Origin: Marimonas lutisalis
Lineage (GTDB): Bacteria > Pseudomonadota > Alphaproteobacteria > Rhodobacterales > Rhodobacteraceae
Reading direction: 5' to 3'
Assembly (NCBI RefSeq): GCF_005434965.1
Contig: NZ_SKCI01000002.1
Coordinates: forward strand, 740,001 to 804,000
Length of the DNA: 64,000 nucleotides
Below, piece after piece: positions 41,789-51,512 of the stretch. The translations under genes and the position numbers were made by a program. How positions within the stretch are numbered: position 1 is the stretch's first letter; each line of letters opens with the position of its first letter. The notes below the pieces were generated by a model. It ran no database searches, had not been told where the DNA came from, and saw nothing but the letters and a program-made list of their open reading frames with translations.

Positions 41789-43345
41789 ATGGCAAGAGCG
41801 GCAACACGACGGCGCGGCGGCGGGCGTGCGGGCAATGCGGCGCGGCGCGGCGCGGCGGTGATCGAGCAGATGCCTTGGCGGATACCCGTCAATGCCGACC
41901 GGCCGACCGAGCCTTTGCCCGAGGAGGGCGTGCAGGCGGTTCACGAAGGCGCGATGCACATCCTGGAAGAGATCGGCATCGAGATCCTGAACCCCGAGGC
42001 GCTGGAGATTTTCCGCGAGAACGGGGCGATCGTAGAGGGCGAGAATGTGCGGGTGGGCCGCGAATTCATCATGGAGATGATCGCCAAGGCGCCCGAGCAG
42101 TGGACGATGACGCCGCGCAACCCCGACAGGGAACTGACCATCGGCGGCAACCATATCGTGTTCGGCAACGTGAGCAGCCCGCCCAATTACTGGACGATGG
42201 AAACCGGCCGCAAGCTGCCCGGCACGCGCGATATGTGCGCCGACCTGATCAAGCTGAGCCAGTATTTCAACTGCATCCATTTCTGTGGCGGTTACCCGGT
42301 CGAGCCGCAGGACATCCATGCCGGCATCCGCCATCTCGATGTGCTTTATGACAAGCTGACGCTGACCGACAAGGTGATCCATACCTACAGCCTGGGCAAG
42401 GAACGCGTCGAGGATGCGATCGAGATGGTGCGCATCGCCGGACAGCACACGCGCGAGGAATTCGAGGCGAGCCCGAAATTCTATACCAACATCAACTCGA
42501 CCTCGCCCTTGAAGCACGACCATCCGATGCTGGATGGCTGGATGCGGATGGCGCGCGCCAACCAGGGTCTCGTGGTCACGCCCTTTACCCTGGCCGGCGC
42601 GATGGCACCCGTGACCATGGCCGGTGCGGTGGCGCAGAGCCTGGCCGAGGGGCTGATCGCGGTGGCGCTGGCGCAGGTGATCCGGCCGGGCGCGCCCTGC
42701 GCGATCGGCACGTTCACCTCGAATGTGGACATGAAGAGCGGCGCGCCGGCCTTCGGCACGCCGGAATACATGCGCGCCACGCAGATGACCGGGCAGATGG
42801 CGCGGTTCTACAAGCTGCCGATGCGCTCTTCGGGGGTGTGTGCGGCGAACGTGCCGGATGCGCAGGCGATGTGGGAGACCGAGCACAGCCTGTGGGCGGC
42901 GATCCAGTCGGGCACGAACATGGTTTACCACGCCGCCGGCTGGCTGGAGGGCGGGCTGATCGCCAGCCCCGAGAAATTCATCATGGATTGCGAGGTGCTG
43001 CAGCAGATGCAGCGTTACATGGAACCCGCGATCTGGGCGACCACCCCCGACGATATCGCGCTGGACGCGATCGCCGAGGTGGGGGGCGATGGGCATTTCT
43101 TTGGCCTGCAGCACACCCAAGACCGCTATACCTCCGCCTTTTACCAGCCGTTCCTGAGCGACTGGCGGAATTTCGAGGCCTGGGAGCAAGCTGGCGCCGT
43201 CTGGACGCCCGAGCGCGCGCATCACCTTTACAAGCGGATCATCGAGAGTTTCGAGCCGCCCGAGATGGACGCGGCGGTGCGCGAAGAGCTGGAAGCCTTC
43301 GTGGCCCGCCGCAAGGAAGAGGGCGGGGCGCCCACCGATTTCTGA
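41789..43345 (+). CDS. MttB-family methyltransferase (non-pyrrolysine; glycine betaine or related substrate)
   Basis: 518 residues from ATG 41789. Trimethylamine methyltransferase family, TIM barrel, with HEGAMHILEEIGIEILNPEA, GNVSSPPNYWTMETG and HHLYKRIIESFEPPEMD. There is no in-frame UAG, so it lacks pyrrolysine, like the MtgB glycine betaine methyltransferase group. It would transfer a methyl group to a corrinoid protein not encoded nearby. Given the carnitine operon, glycine betaine is a plausible substrate; this is inference. Confidence 0.87.
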   Translation: MARAATRRRGGGRAGNAARRGAAVIEQMPWRIPVNADRPTEPLPEEGVQAVHEGAMHILEEIGIEILNPEALEIFRENGAIVEGENVRVGREFIMEMIAKAPEQWTMTPRNPDRELTIGGNHIVFGNVSSPPNYWTMETGRKLPGTRDMCADLIKLSQYFNCIHFCGGYPVEPQDIHAGIRHLDVLYDKLTLTDKVIHTYSLGKERVEDAIEMVRIAGQHTREEFEASPKFYTNINSTSPLKHDHPMLDGWMRMARANQGLVVTPFTLAGAMAPVTMAGAVAQSLAEGLIAVALAQVIRPGAPCAIGTFTSNVDMKSGAPAFGTPEYMRATQMTGQMARFYKLPMRSSGVCAANVPDAQAMWETEHSLWAAIQSGTNMVYHAAGWLEGGLIASPEKFIMDCEVLQQMQRYMEPAIWATTPDDIALDAIAEVGGDGHFFGLQHTQDRYTSAFYQPFLSDWRNFEAWEQAGAVWTPERAHHLYKRIIESFEPPEMDAAVREELEAFVARRKEEGGAPTDF

Positions 43346-43429
43346 GCCCGGGCCGCGCGCCATCCTGCGGAACTGGTGGCGCCGGGCCGCCCGCTGACAT
43401 AAAACCGTTACAAACGGGTCGGGGCAGCC

Positions 43430-45070
43430 ATGGGCGAGACAAGCGGCATTTTCACGGCATTGGGCGGGATCGGGCTGTTCCTGCTGGGCATGGTGCTGAT
43501 GACCGAGGGCCTGCAGGGGCTGGCGGGTCAGGCGCTGCGCCGGGTGTTGCGCCGGTTCACCCGTACCCCGCTGCGCGGCGTGGCCGCGGGCACGGTGGTG
43601 ACGGCGGCGCTGCAAAGCTCATCAGCGACGACGGTGACGGTGATCGGGTTCGTCAGCGCGGGACTTCTGAGTTTCAGCCAGGGGCTGGGCATCGTGTTCG
43701 GCGCCAATATAGGTACGACCTTCACCGGCTGGCTGGTGGCGCTTCTGGGGTTCGACCTGGATCTTGAGACGGTGGCGCTGCCGCTGGTGTTCGTCGGTGG
43801 CTTGATGCGGCTGTTCGGCGGGCGCCGGGTGGGGCATGGCGGCTCGGCCCTGGCCGGCTTTGCGCTTCTGTTCCTGGGCATCGGGCTGATGCAGCAGGGC
43901 ATGACCGGGCTGAGCGCGGTGGTCACACCCGAGAGCATGCCCGGCGACACGTTGGCGGGCCGGGCGCAACTGGTGGCGGTGGGGGCGTTGGTGACGGCGG
44001 TCACGCAATCGTCGAGCGCCGGCGTGGCGGCGGCGCTGGTGGCGCTGGATGCGGGGGCGATCGGGTTCGGACAGGCGGCGGTGATGGTGGTGGGCATGAA
44101 TATCGGCACCACGGTCACGGCGCTTCTGGCGACGCTGGGCGGGTCCATCGCGGCGCGCCAGACCGGGGTGGCGCATCTGCTGTTCAACCTGTTCGTGGGC
44201 GTTCTGGCCTTCGCGTTGCTGGTGCCGTTCGGGCCGATGGCGGAGCGGGTGATCGCGGCGGGCGGGCGCGAGGAGGCGCGGCTGGCGCTGGTGGTGTTCC
44301 ACACCGCGTTCAACGTGATCGGCGTGGTCGTGGTCCTGGCGCTGCTGCACCCGTTCATCGCGGTGGTGCGCCGGCTGGTACGCGAGCGGCGCGAAGCGTT
44401 GACGGCGCGGCTGGATGAACGGCTGCTGGTACAGCCGGGGGCGGCGGTGGATGCCGCCGGGGCGACGGTGGCGGACATCACGCGGCACATGGCGGGCCTG
44501 CTGATCGCGCGGCTGTCGCCGGCGGGGCCGGCCAGGGGCGACGGGCCGCGGCTGCGCCAGGGGATGCGCGCGCTGGAGGAAACCCGCGGCTTTGTCGAGA
44601 AGATCAACGCCGCGTCGCTGACCGGGACGGTGCTGGGCCGCTACCTGGACATCGTCCATGTGCTGGATCACCTGAGCCGCCTTGGCTATCGCATCACCCA
44701 GGAAGAACGCGCGCGCACGCTGCGCAGCGACCGCAAGCTGACGCGGTTGGGCGCGATCACGCGGCATGGGCTGATCGGTATGCTGAGAGAAGGCGCGACG
44801 GCGCAGAAGGCGGCGTGGTTCGGGCGCTGGCAGGAGATCATCCGCGCCCACGAGACGAATTTCCGCAATACGCTGGTGGAGCGTGCGGGCAAGGGACGCG
44901 AGGCGCCCGGCGAGGCGATGGCGCAGATGGATGCCGCGCGCTGGCTGCATCGCGTGGCCTACCATGTCTGGCGCAGCCTCTATCACCTGGACCGCATCGA
45001 GCGATCGCGCGAGGAGCCGGTCGAGCGGCGCCCGCGCGAGGAAGCCCGCGAGGACGTGCGGGCCGATTGA
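43430..45070 (+). CDS. Na/Pi cotransporter family protein
   Basis: 546 residues. Two Na_Pi_cotrans repeats with the QSSSAT (TAALQSSSATTVTVIG) and QSSSAG (TAVTQSSSAGVAAAL) motifs; nine or so helices to residue 310. The C-terminal part (about 350-540) is a PhoU-like helical domain, as in the YjbB/NptA group. Phosphate transport or export is expected. The next gene begins 74 bases later. Confidence 0.92.
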   Translation: MGETSGIFTALGGIGLFLLGMVLMTEGLQGLAGQALRRVLRRFTRTPLRGVAAGTVVTAALQSSSATTVTVIGFVSAGLLSFSQGLGIVFGANIGTTFTGWLVALLGFDLDLETVALPLVFVGGLMRLFGGRRVGHGGSALAGFALLFLGIGLMQQGMTGLSAVVTPESMPGDTLAGRAQLVAVGALVTAVTQSSSAGVAAALVALDAGAIGFGQAAVMVVGMNIGTTVTALLATLGGSIAARQTGVAHLLFNLFVGVLAFALLVPFGPMAERVIAAGGREEARLALVVFHTAFNVIGVVVVLALLHPFIAVVRRLVRERREALTARLDERLLVQPGAAVDAAGATVADITRHMAGLLIARLSPAGPARGDGPRLRQGMRALEETRGFVEKINAASLTGTVLGRYLDIVHVLDHLSRLGYRITQEERARTLRSDRKLTRLGAITRHGLIGMLREGATAQKAAWFGRWQEIIRAHETNFRNTLVERAGKGREAPGEAMAQMDAARWLHRVAYHVWRSLYHLDRIERSREEPVERRPREEAREDVRAD

Positions 45071-45144
45071 GCGCGCGCATTTTGCGTCTGCCGTTGCCGG
45101 GCGGTTCGCGCTAGGCTGCGCACGGAATCGAGAAGAGGTGCCGT

Positions 45145-46935
45145 ATGGCCGAGATACAACCGGAGAACGTGACGCTGAACCGCACGGAAATGGCACTGGT
45201 CGGGGGATTTGCCGGGCTGGCGCTGTGGCTGTTCGTCGATGTGCTGCCGGATGTGATCGACAATGACCGGCTGCTGCTGTTCCTGGCCACGCTGTGTCTG
45301 AGCGCGTTCGCGGTACTGCTGGCGCTGGGCGGGCCGGAGCGGATCTGGCGCGCGGCAATCGGGGCGCTGGTGCTGGCGGTGCCGGTTGCGGGGCTGATGC
45401 TCTGGGCCAGTTACCGGTTCGACGCGGTTGAGCCGCTCTTGACCGGCGGGCACGGGCTCGTGTCGTTGGGCGCGATCGTGTTCGTGGCGACGCCCTTCGT
45501 TGCCGCACGGCTGAGCGAGGCGGGCGGGTGGGCCCGCTATGCGCTGTTGTTCGATGCGTCCTGGATGATCGTGGTGCGCTTTGTCGCGGCGTGGCTGTTT
45601 GCCGGGTTGTTCTGGGCGGTGCTGATGCTGTCGAACGAGCTGTTGTCGCTGGTGGGCGTGACCCTGATCGAGGACATCCTGGATTTCGAGCCGGTGCCCT
45701 ACGTGCTGACCGGGCTGTTGCTGGGGCTGGCGATCCAGGTGGTGCACGAGCTGCGCGACTATGTCAGCCCCTTTCTGATCCATCGCCTGCTGCGGCTGCT
45801 CTTGCCGATGCTGTTGCCGGTGGTGGTGCTGTTCATTGCCGCGTTGCCCTTCCGGGGATTGAGCGGATTGTTCGGGTCGCTGTCGCCGGCGGCGACGCTG
45901 ATGGCGGTGGCCTTTGCCGGGGTGACGCTGATTTCCACCGCGATCGACCGCGACGACGAGAACGCCACAGCGAGCGTGGTGATCCGCGACAGCGCACGGC
46001 TGATGGCGCTGACGCTGCCGGTGCTGGGGGGGCTCGCGCTTTACGCCGTGTGGTTGCGGGTGGGGCAGTATGGCTGGACGCCTGACCGGTTGCTGGCGTG
46101 GTTCGCTGCCGGATTCATCGCATTTTACGGCGCGGCCTATGCGCTGGCGGTGCTGAGCGGGGCGCGCTGGATGGGCCGCATCCGCGAGGTCAACCGCTGG
46201 GTCGCGGTGGGCATTGTCGCGGCGGCTGCGCTGTGGCTGACGCCGGTGGTCGATGCCCAGAAGATCAGTGCGAACAGCCAGCTGGCCCGGATCGAGGAGA
46301 ACGGGCTGGAGCCGGGGCAGATGGCGCTATGGGAAATGGCGCATGAATGGGGCCATGCGGGCCAGGCGGCGCTGGACCGGATGGTGGCGCAGGCCGAGGA
46401 AAGCAGTGATGACGGGATGATCGACGCGGTGGCGCGTGCCCGCGAGGCGCGCACGCTTTTTCTTTATCGGCAGGATATGGAGCAGCAAGGAAAAGGCAGC
46501 ACCGCCGAGCGGCTGCATGCGGTGTTGGCTGTTCGGCCCGAGGGACGGATCCTGCCGCTGGAGGCCTTCGAGTCGATGTCGGAGTTTATTCAGCGGGACT
46601 GGGAAAAGGCTTGCAGTTACAAGCTGAGCGATGGGCGGCCGGGATGCGTGGCGGTGCTGGGCCAGTTCCGGCCCGGTGTTGAGGTGCCGCACGGATTCGT
46701 GCTGCTGAATACCGTGTCGGGCCGGGTGCGTGTGAACGGCTTTGTCCTGCGTGACGGAATGCTCCGGCCGTGGGGCGGGGCCTGGGATGCCACCGGATCG
46801 ACGCCGCCGGGCCGGGCGCTCGAGGCGCGGGCCGACGCGGTGATCGGCGCCGCGCTGGACGGGGCCTATGACATCGTGCCGGCGGGCGTGAAGGCGCTGA
46901 AGATCGAGGGTCTGGAATTAATTCCCGACAATTGA
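45145..46935 (+). CDS. DUF4153-family membrane protein
   Basis: 596 residues with about eleven hydrophobic segments in the first 370 residues and a soluble C-terminal part (about 375-596) containing RIEENGLEPGQMALWEM. Pattern and topology fit DUF4153, a family of unknown function sometimes fused to extracytoplasmic domains. The C-terminus has two Cys (CSYKLSDGRPGC). Confidence 0.8.
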   Translation: MAEIQPENVTLNRTEMALVGGFAGLALWLFVDVLPDVIDNDRLLLFLATLCLSAFAVLLALGGPERIWRAAIGALVLAVPVAGLMLWASYRFDAVEPLLTGGHGLVSLGAIVFVATPFVAARLSEAGGWARYALLFDASWMIVVRFVAAWLFAGLFWAVLMLSNELLSLVGVTLIEDILDFEPVPYVLTGLLLGLAIQVVHELRDYVSPFLIHRLLRLLLPMLLPVVVLFIAALPFRGLSGLFGSLSPAATLMAVAFAGVTLISTAIDRDDENATASVVIRDSARLMALTLPVLGGLALYAVWLRVGQYGWTPDRLLAWFAAGFIAFYGAAYALAVLSGARWMGRIREVNRWVAVGIVAAAALWLTPVVDAQKISANSQLARIEENGLEPGQMALWEMAHEWGHAGQAALDRMVAQAEESSDDGMIDAVARAREARTLFLYRQDMEQQGKGSTAERLHAVLAVRPEGRILPLEAFESMSEFIQRDWEKACSYKLSDGRPGCVAVLGQFRPGVEVPHGFVLLNTVSGRVRVNGFVLRDGMLRPWGGAWDATGSTPPGRALEARADAVIGAALDGAYDIVPAGVKALKIEGLELIPDN

Positions 46936-47003
46936 AACCGTTGAGGATTTGTTAAACGCGGGCGCGGCATGGTGGCGCCGAGCGACGACAACGCAGGTCC
47001 GGC

Positions 47004-47591
47004 ATGCACGGTTTGATAAACAGGGCGATACAGCGGTTCGTGACCGACACCTATGGCGAGGAGGCCTGGCAGAGGGTGGCGCGCGCGGCCGAGCTGGGGT
47101 TCACCGATTTCGAGGCGATGCTGATCTATGAAGCGGTGATGACGCAACGCGTGCTGGACGCGGTCTGCGACGATCTGGAAAAGCCCTGTGCCGAGGTGCT
47201 GGAAGATCTGGGCACCTACCTGGTGAGCCATCCGAATGTCGAGGCGCTGCGGCGCCTGCTGCGCTTTGGCGGGGTGGATTTCACGGAGTTCCTGCATTCG
47301 CTGAACGATCTGCCCGACCGCGCGCGGCTGGCGGTTTCGGACCTGGATCTGCCAGAGCTGGAGTTGCGCGAACATGCGCATGACCGCTTCAGCCTGACAG
47401 TCAGCGCGCCGCAGGACGGGTTCGGCCACGTGATGATGGGCGTGTTGCGAACCCTGGCCGATGATTACGGCGCGCTGGTCTATCTTGAGCACAAGGGCGG
47501 GCCGCGCGGGCGCGAGGTGATCGACATCACCCTGATCGAGGCCGGGTTCGCCGAAGGCCGGCATTTCGACCTGGCTGCGAGGGTGGGCTGA
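47004..47591 (+). CDS. H-NOX-like protein with degenerate haem pocket
   Basis: 195 residues. The start MHGLINRAIQRFVTDTYGEEAW and the FLHSLNDL region follow the HNOB/H-NOX domain. But the proximal His of the LDxxH motif is Pro104 (LNDLPDR), and the Y-S-R haem propionate motif is replaced (LTVSAPQDGF), so haem binding is unlikely. It is followed after 3 bases by an HNOBA-GGDEF protein, its likely output partner. It could sense another ligand or act as a scaffold. Confidence 0.82.
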   Translation: MHGLINRAIQRFVTDTYGEEAWQRVARAAELGFTDFEAMLIYEAVMTQRVLDAVCDDLEKPCAEVLEDLGTYLVSHPNVEALRRLLRFGGVDFTEFLHSLNDLPDRARLAVSDLDLPELELREHAHDRFSLTVSAPQDGFGHVMMGVLRTLADDYGALVYLEHKGGPRGREVIDITLIEAGFAEGRHFDLAARVG

Positions 47592-47594
47592 TCC

Positions 47595-48647
47595 ATGCAG
47601 CAGAGTGCGGCCATGATCCCCGTTTTCGACCAGCTGTGCCCGATGCATGTGCTGCTGGACACGACAGGCCACGTGGTCCATGCGGGCCCCACCCTGCAGA
47701 AGCTGCGGCCCGATGCGCCGCTTGCCAGCCTGCGGTTCCTGGAGCTGTTCGAGTTGCAACGGCCGCGCGCGGTTCGCTCGATGGAGGAGCTGCTGGCGTC
47801 ATCCGGGATGAAGCTGCACCTGCGGTTCCGCGATGCGCCGCCGACCGATCTGAAAGGGGTGTTGATGCCGCTGCCCGGGGGCGAAGGGGCGATCGTGAAC
47901 CTGTCTTTCGGGATTTCGATCCTGGACGCGGTGGGCGATTACAAACTGACCAGCGCGGATTTCGCCGCCACCGACCTGACCATCGAGATGCTGTACCTGG
48001 TCGAGGCCAAATCGGCGGCGATGGAGGCCTCGCGCATGCTGAACCAGAAGCTGCAGGGCGCAAAGATTGCCGCCGAGGAGCAGGCATATACCGATACCCT
48101 GACCGGGCTGAAGAACCGCCGGGCGATGGACCATGTCCTGGGCCGGCTGATCGCGGGCGAACGGCCCTTTGCGCTGATGCATATCGATCTGGATTTCTTC
48201 AAGGCGGTGAACGACACGTTGGGCCATGCGGCGGGCGATCACGTGCTGCAGCACGTGGCGCGGATCATGGTCGAGGAAACGCGCGCGGCAGACACGGTGG
48301 CGCGGGTGGGCGGCGACGAGTTCGTGATTCTGTTCGACGGGCTGACCGGGCGTGGCGTGCTGGACCGGGTGGCGCGCCGGATCATCGGCCAGCTGGAAAA
48401 GCCGATCCCCTTCGATGGGCAGAGATGCAAGATCTCGGCCAGTTGCGGCACCGCGCTGTCGAGCGATTATGACACGCCCGAGGCCGAGCGGATGATGGCC
48501 GATGCGGATCTCGCGCTTTATGCCTCGAAGCGCAGGGGGCGGGCCTGCCATACGTTCTGGTCGCGGGACCTGGCCGAAGAGGCGCAGGCCACGCTGCCGC
48601 CCGCGTGCCGCGGGGACGCGGCGCATGTGCCACCGCCCCGGCAGTGA
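47595..48647 (+). CDS. HNOBA-GGDEF diguanylate cyclase
   Basis: 350 residues. Residues about 8-140 match the H-NOX-associated domain (FDQLCPMHVLLDTTGHVVHAGPTLQKLRP and LSFGISILDAVGDYKLTSADFAATDLTIEMLYL). A coiled coil (about 140-165) leads to GGDEF (170-335) with active site VGGDEF. No EAL domain. No RxxD site five residues before GGDEF is evident (ADTVARVGGDEF). Signal from the H-NOX-like protein is likely passed here. Confidence 0.9.
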   Translation: MQQSAAMIPVFDQLCPMHVLLDTTGHVVHAGPTLQKLRPDAPLASLRFLELFELQRPRAVRSMEELLASSGMKLHLRFRDAPPTDLKGVLMPLPGGEGAIVNLSFGISILDAVGDYKLTSADFAATDLTIEMLYLVEAKSAAMEASRMLNQKLQGAKIAAEEQAYTDTLTGLKNRRAMDHVLGRLIAGERPFALMHIDLDFFKAVNDTLGHAAGDHVLQHVARIMVEETRAADTVARVGGDEFVILFDGLTGRGVLDRVARRIIGQLEKPIPFDGQRCKISASCGTALSSDYDTPEAERMMADADLALYASKRRGRACHTFWSRDLAEEAQATLPPACRGDAAHVPPPRQ

Positions 48648-48651
48648 GCGA

Positions 48652-50022
48652 TCAGGCCGCGTGCCCGGCGCCGGCGATGTAGCCCAGCGTGACCGCGGAC
48701 AGGAGCCCGTTGCCCGAGAGATAGCCGGTATCGCCTTGGCCCGAGACGCCGCAGGCCGCGCCGCCGGCGGCGTAGAGATTGGCGAAGTCGCCACCATCCG
48801 CGCGGCGCACGCGCGCGGTGCCCGGGTCGACCACGAGGCCACCCTGGGTGTGAAAGAGCGCGCCGGTGACCCGCACCGCGGCATAGGGCGGCGTGAGGCC
48901 CGGCGGCGTGAAGACCCGGCCGAAGCGGTCGGGCGTGCCGAAGGGGATCTCGTCCAGCGTCGCGCGCAGCGCATCTTCGGGCAGGCCGGTGGACTGCGCC
49001 AGCGCGGTGATGCTGTCGGCTATGCGGATGGCGCCCTGGGCCTCGGCCTGGCGGAAATCCTCGAACTGGCGGGCGATGGCGGCGATGCGGGCATCGAAGA
49101 TAGCCCAGGCCTGGCCCTCGGGTTGGGCCAGCACGGCGCGGGCGGCCTCGGAATAGCCCTGGGATTCGTTCCAGAAGCGCTCGCCCGCGAGATTGACCTG
49201 GATGCCGCCCTCCATGATGACCGCCCAGGAGATCAGGATGCCGTGGGGATGGGCGACGTTGCCGTGACCCTGGTAGGCGCCCAGGTGCCCGGTTTCGGCG
49301 CCAAGCGCCTCGCCCCAGATCACCGCCTCGCCGCGGTTGCCGTCATGGCCGAACCACAGCGCCTCGCGGATCGCGGGCATGTGGCGGGCGACCATGTCGC
49401 GGTTGCCGCCAAAACCGTTGCAGGCGAGGATCAGCCGGTCACAGCCGACGGTTTCGCTGGCGCCATCGGGGCCGCAGAGGCGCAGGCCGGTCACCCGGTC
49501 GCCGGTGTGAAAGAGCCGGTCGGCGCGGCGTTCGCAGATGATGTCGATGCCGGCGGCCTCGGCCGCGCTGCGCAGCCGGTCGATGAGTTCGCGCCCGGCG
49601 CGGCTGGGCAATCCGTGCATGCGGCGGCGGGAATGGCCCGGATAATCGAAATCGGTCACCACCGAGAAGGGCAGGCCGTGTTTGTCGGCCAGCCATTCGA
49701 TGACCGGCCCGGCGGTGCGGGCCATCGCGGCGACCAGGGCGGGATCGTTTTCGTCATGCGCTTTGGCCTGGATGTCGGCGGCGAAGCGTTCGGGCGTGTC
49801 GTCGATCCCGGCCGCGGCCTGAAAGCGCGTGCCGGCGGCGGGGATCAGCCCGGCGCTGAGCGCGGTGGAGCCCGAGGGGAGGGCATCGGCCTCGATCACC
49901 AGCACCTGCTGGCCGGTCTCCTGCGCGGCGAGCGCGGCGGTGAGCCCGGCGGCCCCGGCGCCGAGGATGAGCGTCTGCACGTGCAGATCGAACCGGTCCG
50001 GCGTGGGGGCGATATCGGGCAT
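48652..50022 (-). CDS. FAD-dependent dehydrogenase (fumarate reductase flavoprotein family)
   Basis: 456 residues. FAD motif LILGAGAAGLTAALAAQ (about 18-34); SAGLIPAAGTRF; C-terminal NLYAAGGAACGVSGQGDTGYLSGNGLLSAVTLGYIAG. Resembles tricarballylate dehydrogenase and soluble fumarate reductase-type proteins that form or reduce C=C bonds next to carboxylates. It is last in a six-gene minus-strand operon and its start shares a base with the lyase stop. Confidence 0.88.
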   Translation of the reverse strand: MPDIAPTPDRFDLHVQTLILGAGAAGLTAALAAQETGQQVLVIEADALPSGSTALSAGLIPAAGTRFQAAAGIDDTPERFAADIQAKAHDENDPALVAAMARTAGPVIEWLADKHGLPFSVVTDFDYPGHSRRRMHGLPSRAGRELIDRLRSAAEAAGIDIICERRADRLFHTGDRVTGLRLCGPDGASETVGCDRLILACNGFGGNRDMVARHMPAIREALWFGHDGNRGEAVIWGEALGAETGHLGAYQGHGNVAHPHGILISWAVIMEGGIQVNLAGERFWNESQGYSEAARAVLAQPEGQAWAIFDARIAAIARQFEDFRQAEAQGAIRIADSITALAQSTGLPEDALRATLDEIPFGTPDRFGRVFTPPGLTPPYAAVRVTGALFHTQGGLVVDPGTARVRRADGGDFANLYAAGGAACGVSGQGDTGYLSGNGLLSAVTLGYIAGAGHAA

Positions 50023-50891
50023 CAGTCGCGGTCGCTCCCCTCGAAGCGGCGGCCGGTGGCGAGCATGTCGGGCGTGCCGATCACGCGGTTCAGCCCGTCG
50101 AAATCGAACATCCGGTCGGCAAAGGGGATGTTCGAGCCGTTGGTGTGCAGCGAGCGGTAATAGTCGGCGGCGGTATGGGCCAGCGCGCGGACGATGCCGC
50201 CGGGGAAGATCACGATGTCGAAGCCGAGCTCTTGCAGGTCGTCGGCGGATTTGATCGGCGTGGCGCCGCCCTCGACCATGTTGGCCAGAAGCGGGACGCG
50301 GCCCCGGAAGGTCTGCGCCACCCTGGCCAGTTCGTCGCCGGTGCGCGGCGCCTCGATGAAGAGCACGTCGGCGCCGGCGGCGACATAGGCCTCGGCCCGG
50401 TCGATGGCGGCGGAGAAGCCTTCGACGGCGATAGCATCGGTGCGCGCGATGATGAGGGTTTCATCGCTGGCGCGGTCATCGGCCATGGCAGCGATCTTGC
50501 CCACCATTTCCTGTTTGGAAACCAGAGACTTGTCCGACAGGTGGCCGCAGCGCTTGGGATAGGTCTGGTCCTCGAGTTGCAGCGCGTTGGCGCCGGCGCG
50601 TTCGTAAAGGCGCATGGTGCGCTGGGCGTTGAGCGCGTTGCCGAAACCGGTATCGGCGTCGATGATCACCGGGAGATCGACCCGGTCACGCACGAGGTTC
50701 ATGGTTTCGGCCATCTCGGTGACCGAGGTGAGGCCGATATCGGGGCGGCCGAGGCGGGTATAGGCGACGGCGGCGCCGGAAAGGTAGAGCGCCTCGAAGC
50801 CGGCCTCGGCGGCGATCGCGGCGGTGAGGCCGTCATAGACGCCGGGGGTGAGCAGGATCTCGGGCTGTTGCAGACGGGTGCGCAGGCTCAT
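50022..50891 (-). CDS. Isocitrate lyase/PEP mutase superfamily lyase
   Basis: 289 residues, TIM barrel. TPGVYDGLTAAIAAEAGFEALYLSG, DADTGFGNALN, EDQTYPKRCGHL (catalytic KRCGH) and IARTDAI are canonical. Members include 2,3-dimethylmalate lyase, methylisocitrate lyase and oxaloacetate decarboxylase; the KRCGH loop supports lyase activity on a 2-hydroxy acid. With the LeuC/LeuD-like hydratase across the divergent promoter it could form a hydratase-lyase sequence. Confidence 0.9.
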   Translation of the reverse strand: MSLRTRLQQPEILLTPGVYDGLTAAIAAEAGFEALYLSGAAVAYTRLGRPDIGLTSVTEMAETMNLVRDRVDLPVIIDADTGFGNALNAQRTMRLYERAGANALQLEDQTYPKRCGHLSDKSLVSKQEMVGKIAAMADDRASDETLIIARTDAIAVEGFSAAIDRAEAYVAAGADVLFIEAPRTGDELARVAQTFRGRVPLLANMVEGGATPIKSADDLQELGFDIVIFPGGIVRALAHTAADYYRSLHTNGSNIPFADRMFDFDGLNRVIGTPDMLATGRRFEGSDRD

Positions 50892-51508
50892 GCCGGATCC
50901 TCCAGCATGGCGGCGGCTTCGGCGCAGGTCATCTGGCTGCCGAGCGAGCCGAGCGAGATGAGCGTGGCGTCGTGCACCTCGGGCTTGAAGGCGGCGCAGC
51001 CATCGGTGAGCAGCACGGTGTCGATGTTGCGCAGATGCGCGTCGCGCAGGGTGGAGGCGACGCCGCCATTGGTGACGATGCCGCCAATGAGCAGCATGTC
51101 GATACCGAGCGCGCGCAGGATGTATTCCAGCCGGGTCTGGTAGAAGGCGGAATAGGCGACCTTTTCGATGGTGTAGTCGGCCGGTTGCAGCGCATCGACC
51201 AGTTGGTGGCCGAAGGCGCCCGGGGCGAAATCGCCCTTGCCGAGGAAGGGGCGCAGCTGTTTGAGGTGCGGCGCGATCAGCGGCTCACCCCCGGGGCCGG
51301 GGACAAGGGTGAACTGGGCCGAGATATAGGTGCCACCCGCGGCGTGCAGGGCATCGCGCAGGGGCGCGATGCGGTCGGGCAGCGCGGTGATCGCCGCGGC
51401 GCCCTGTCCGGCGCGGCCATAGGCGCCTTCGGGGTGCAGGAAATCGTTTTGCAGGTCGATGGTCAGAAGCGCGGTGCGCGCGGGATCGAGCCGGTCGATC
51501 TTGGCCAT
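50888..51508 (-). CDS. Isochorismatase-fold protein lacking the nucleophilic Cys
   Basis: 206 residues. The acidic residue Asp18 (TIDLQNDF) and Lys116 (EKVAYSAF) are present, but the position of the nucleophile Cys in VTN-x-C-V is Gly149 (VTNGGVAS). Cysteine amidohydrolases need this Cys; true isochorismatases such as PhzD/EntB also lack it, so the reaction may be a hydrolysis without a thiol. The ends overlap the lyase start by 4 bases. Confidence 0.85.
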   Translation of the reverse strand: MAKIDRLDPARTALLTIDLQNDFLHPEGAYGRAGQGAAAITALPDRIAPLRDALHAAGGTYISAQFTLVPGPGGEPLIAPHLKQLRPFLGKGDFAPGAFGHQLVDALQPADYTIEKVAYSAFYQTRLEYILRALGIDMLLIGGIVTNGGVASTLRDAHLRNIDTVLLTDGCAAFKPEVHDATLISLGSLGSQMTCAEAAAMLEDPA

Positions 51509-51512
51509 GTGA

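Noticed and set aside
41789-43345. Pyrrolysine-containing trimethylamine methyltransferase
   Set aside because: The frame has no internal UAG and there are no pyl genes nearby; it belongs to the non-Pyl MttB group.
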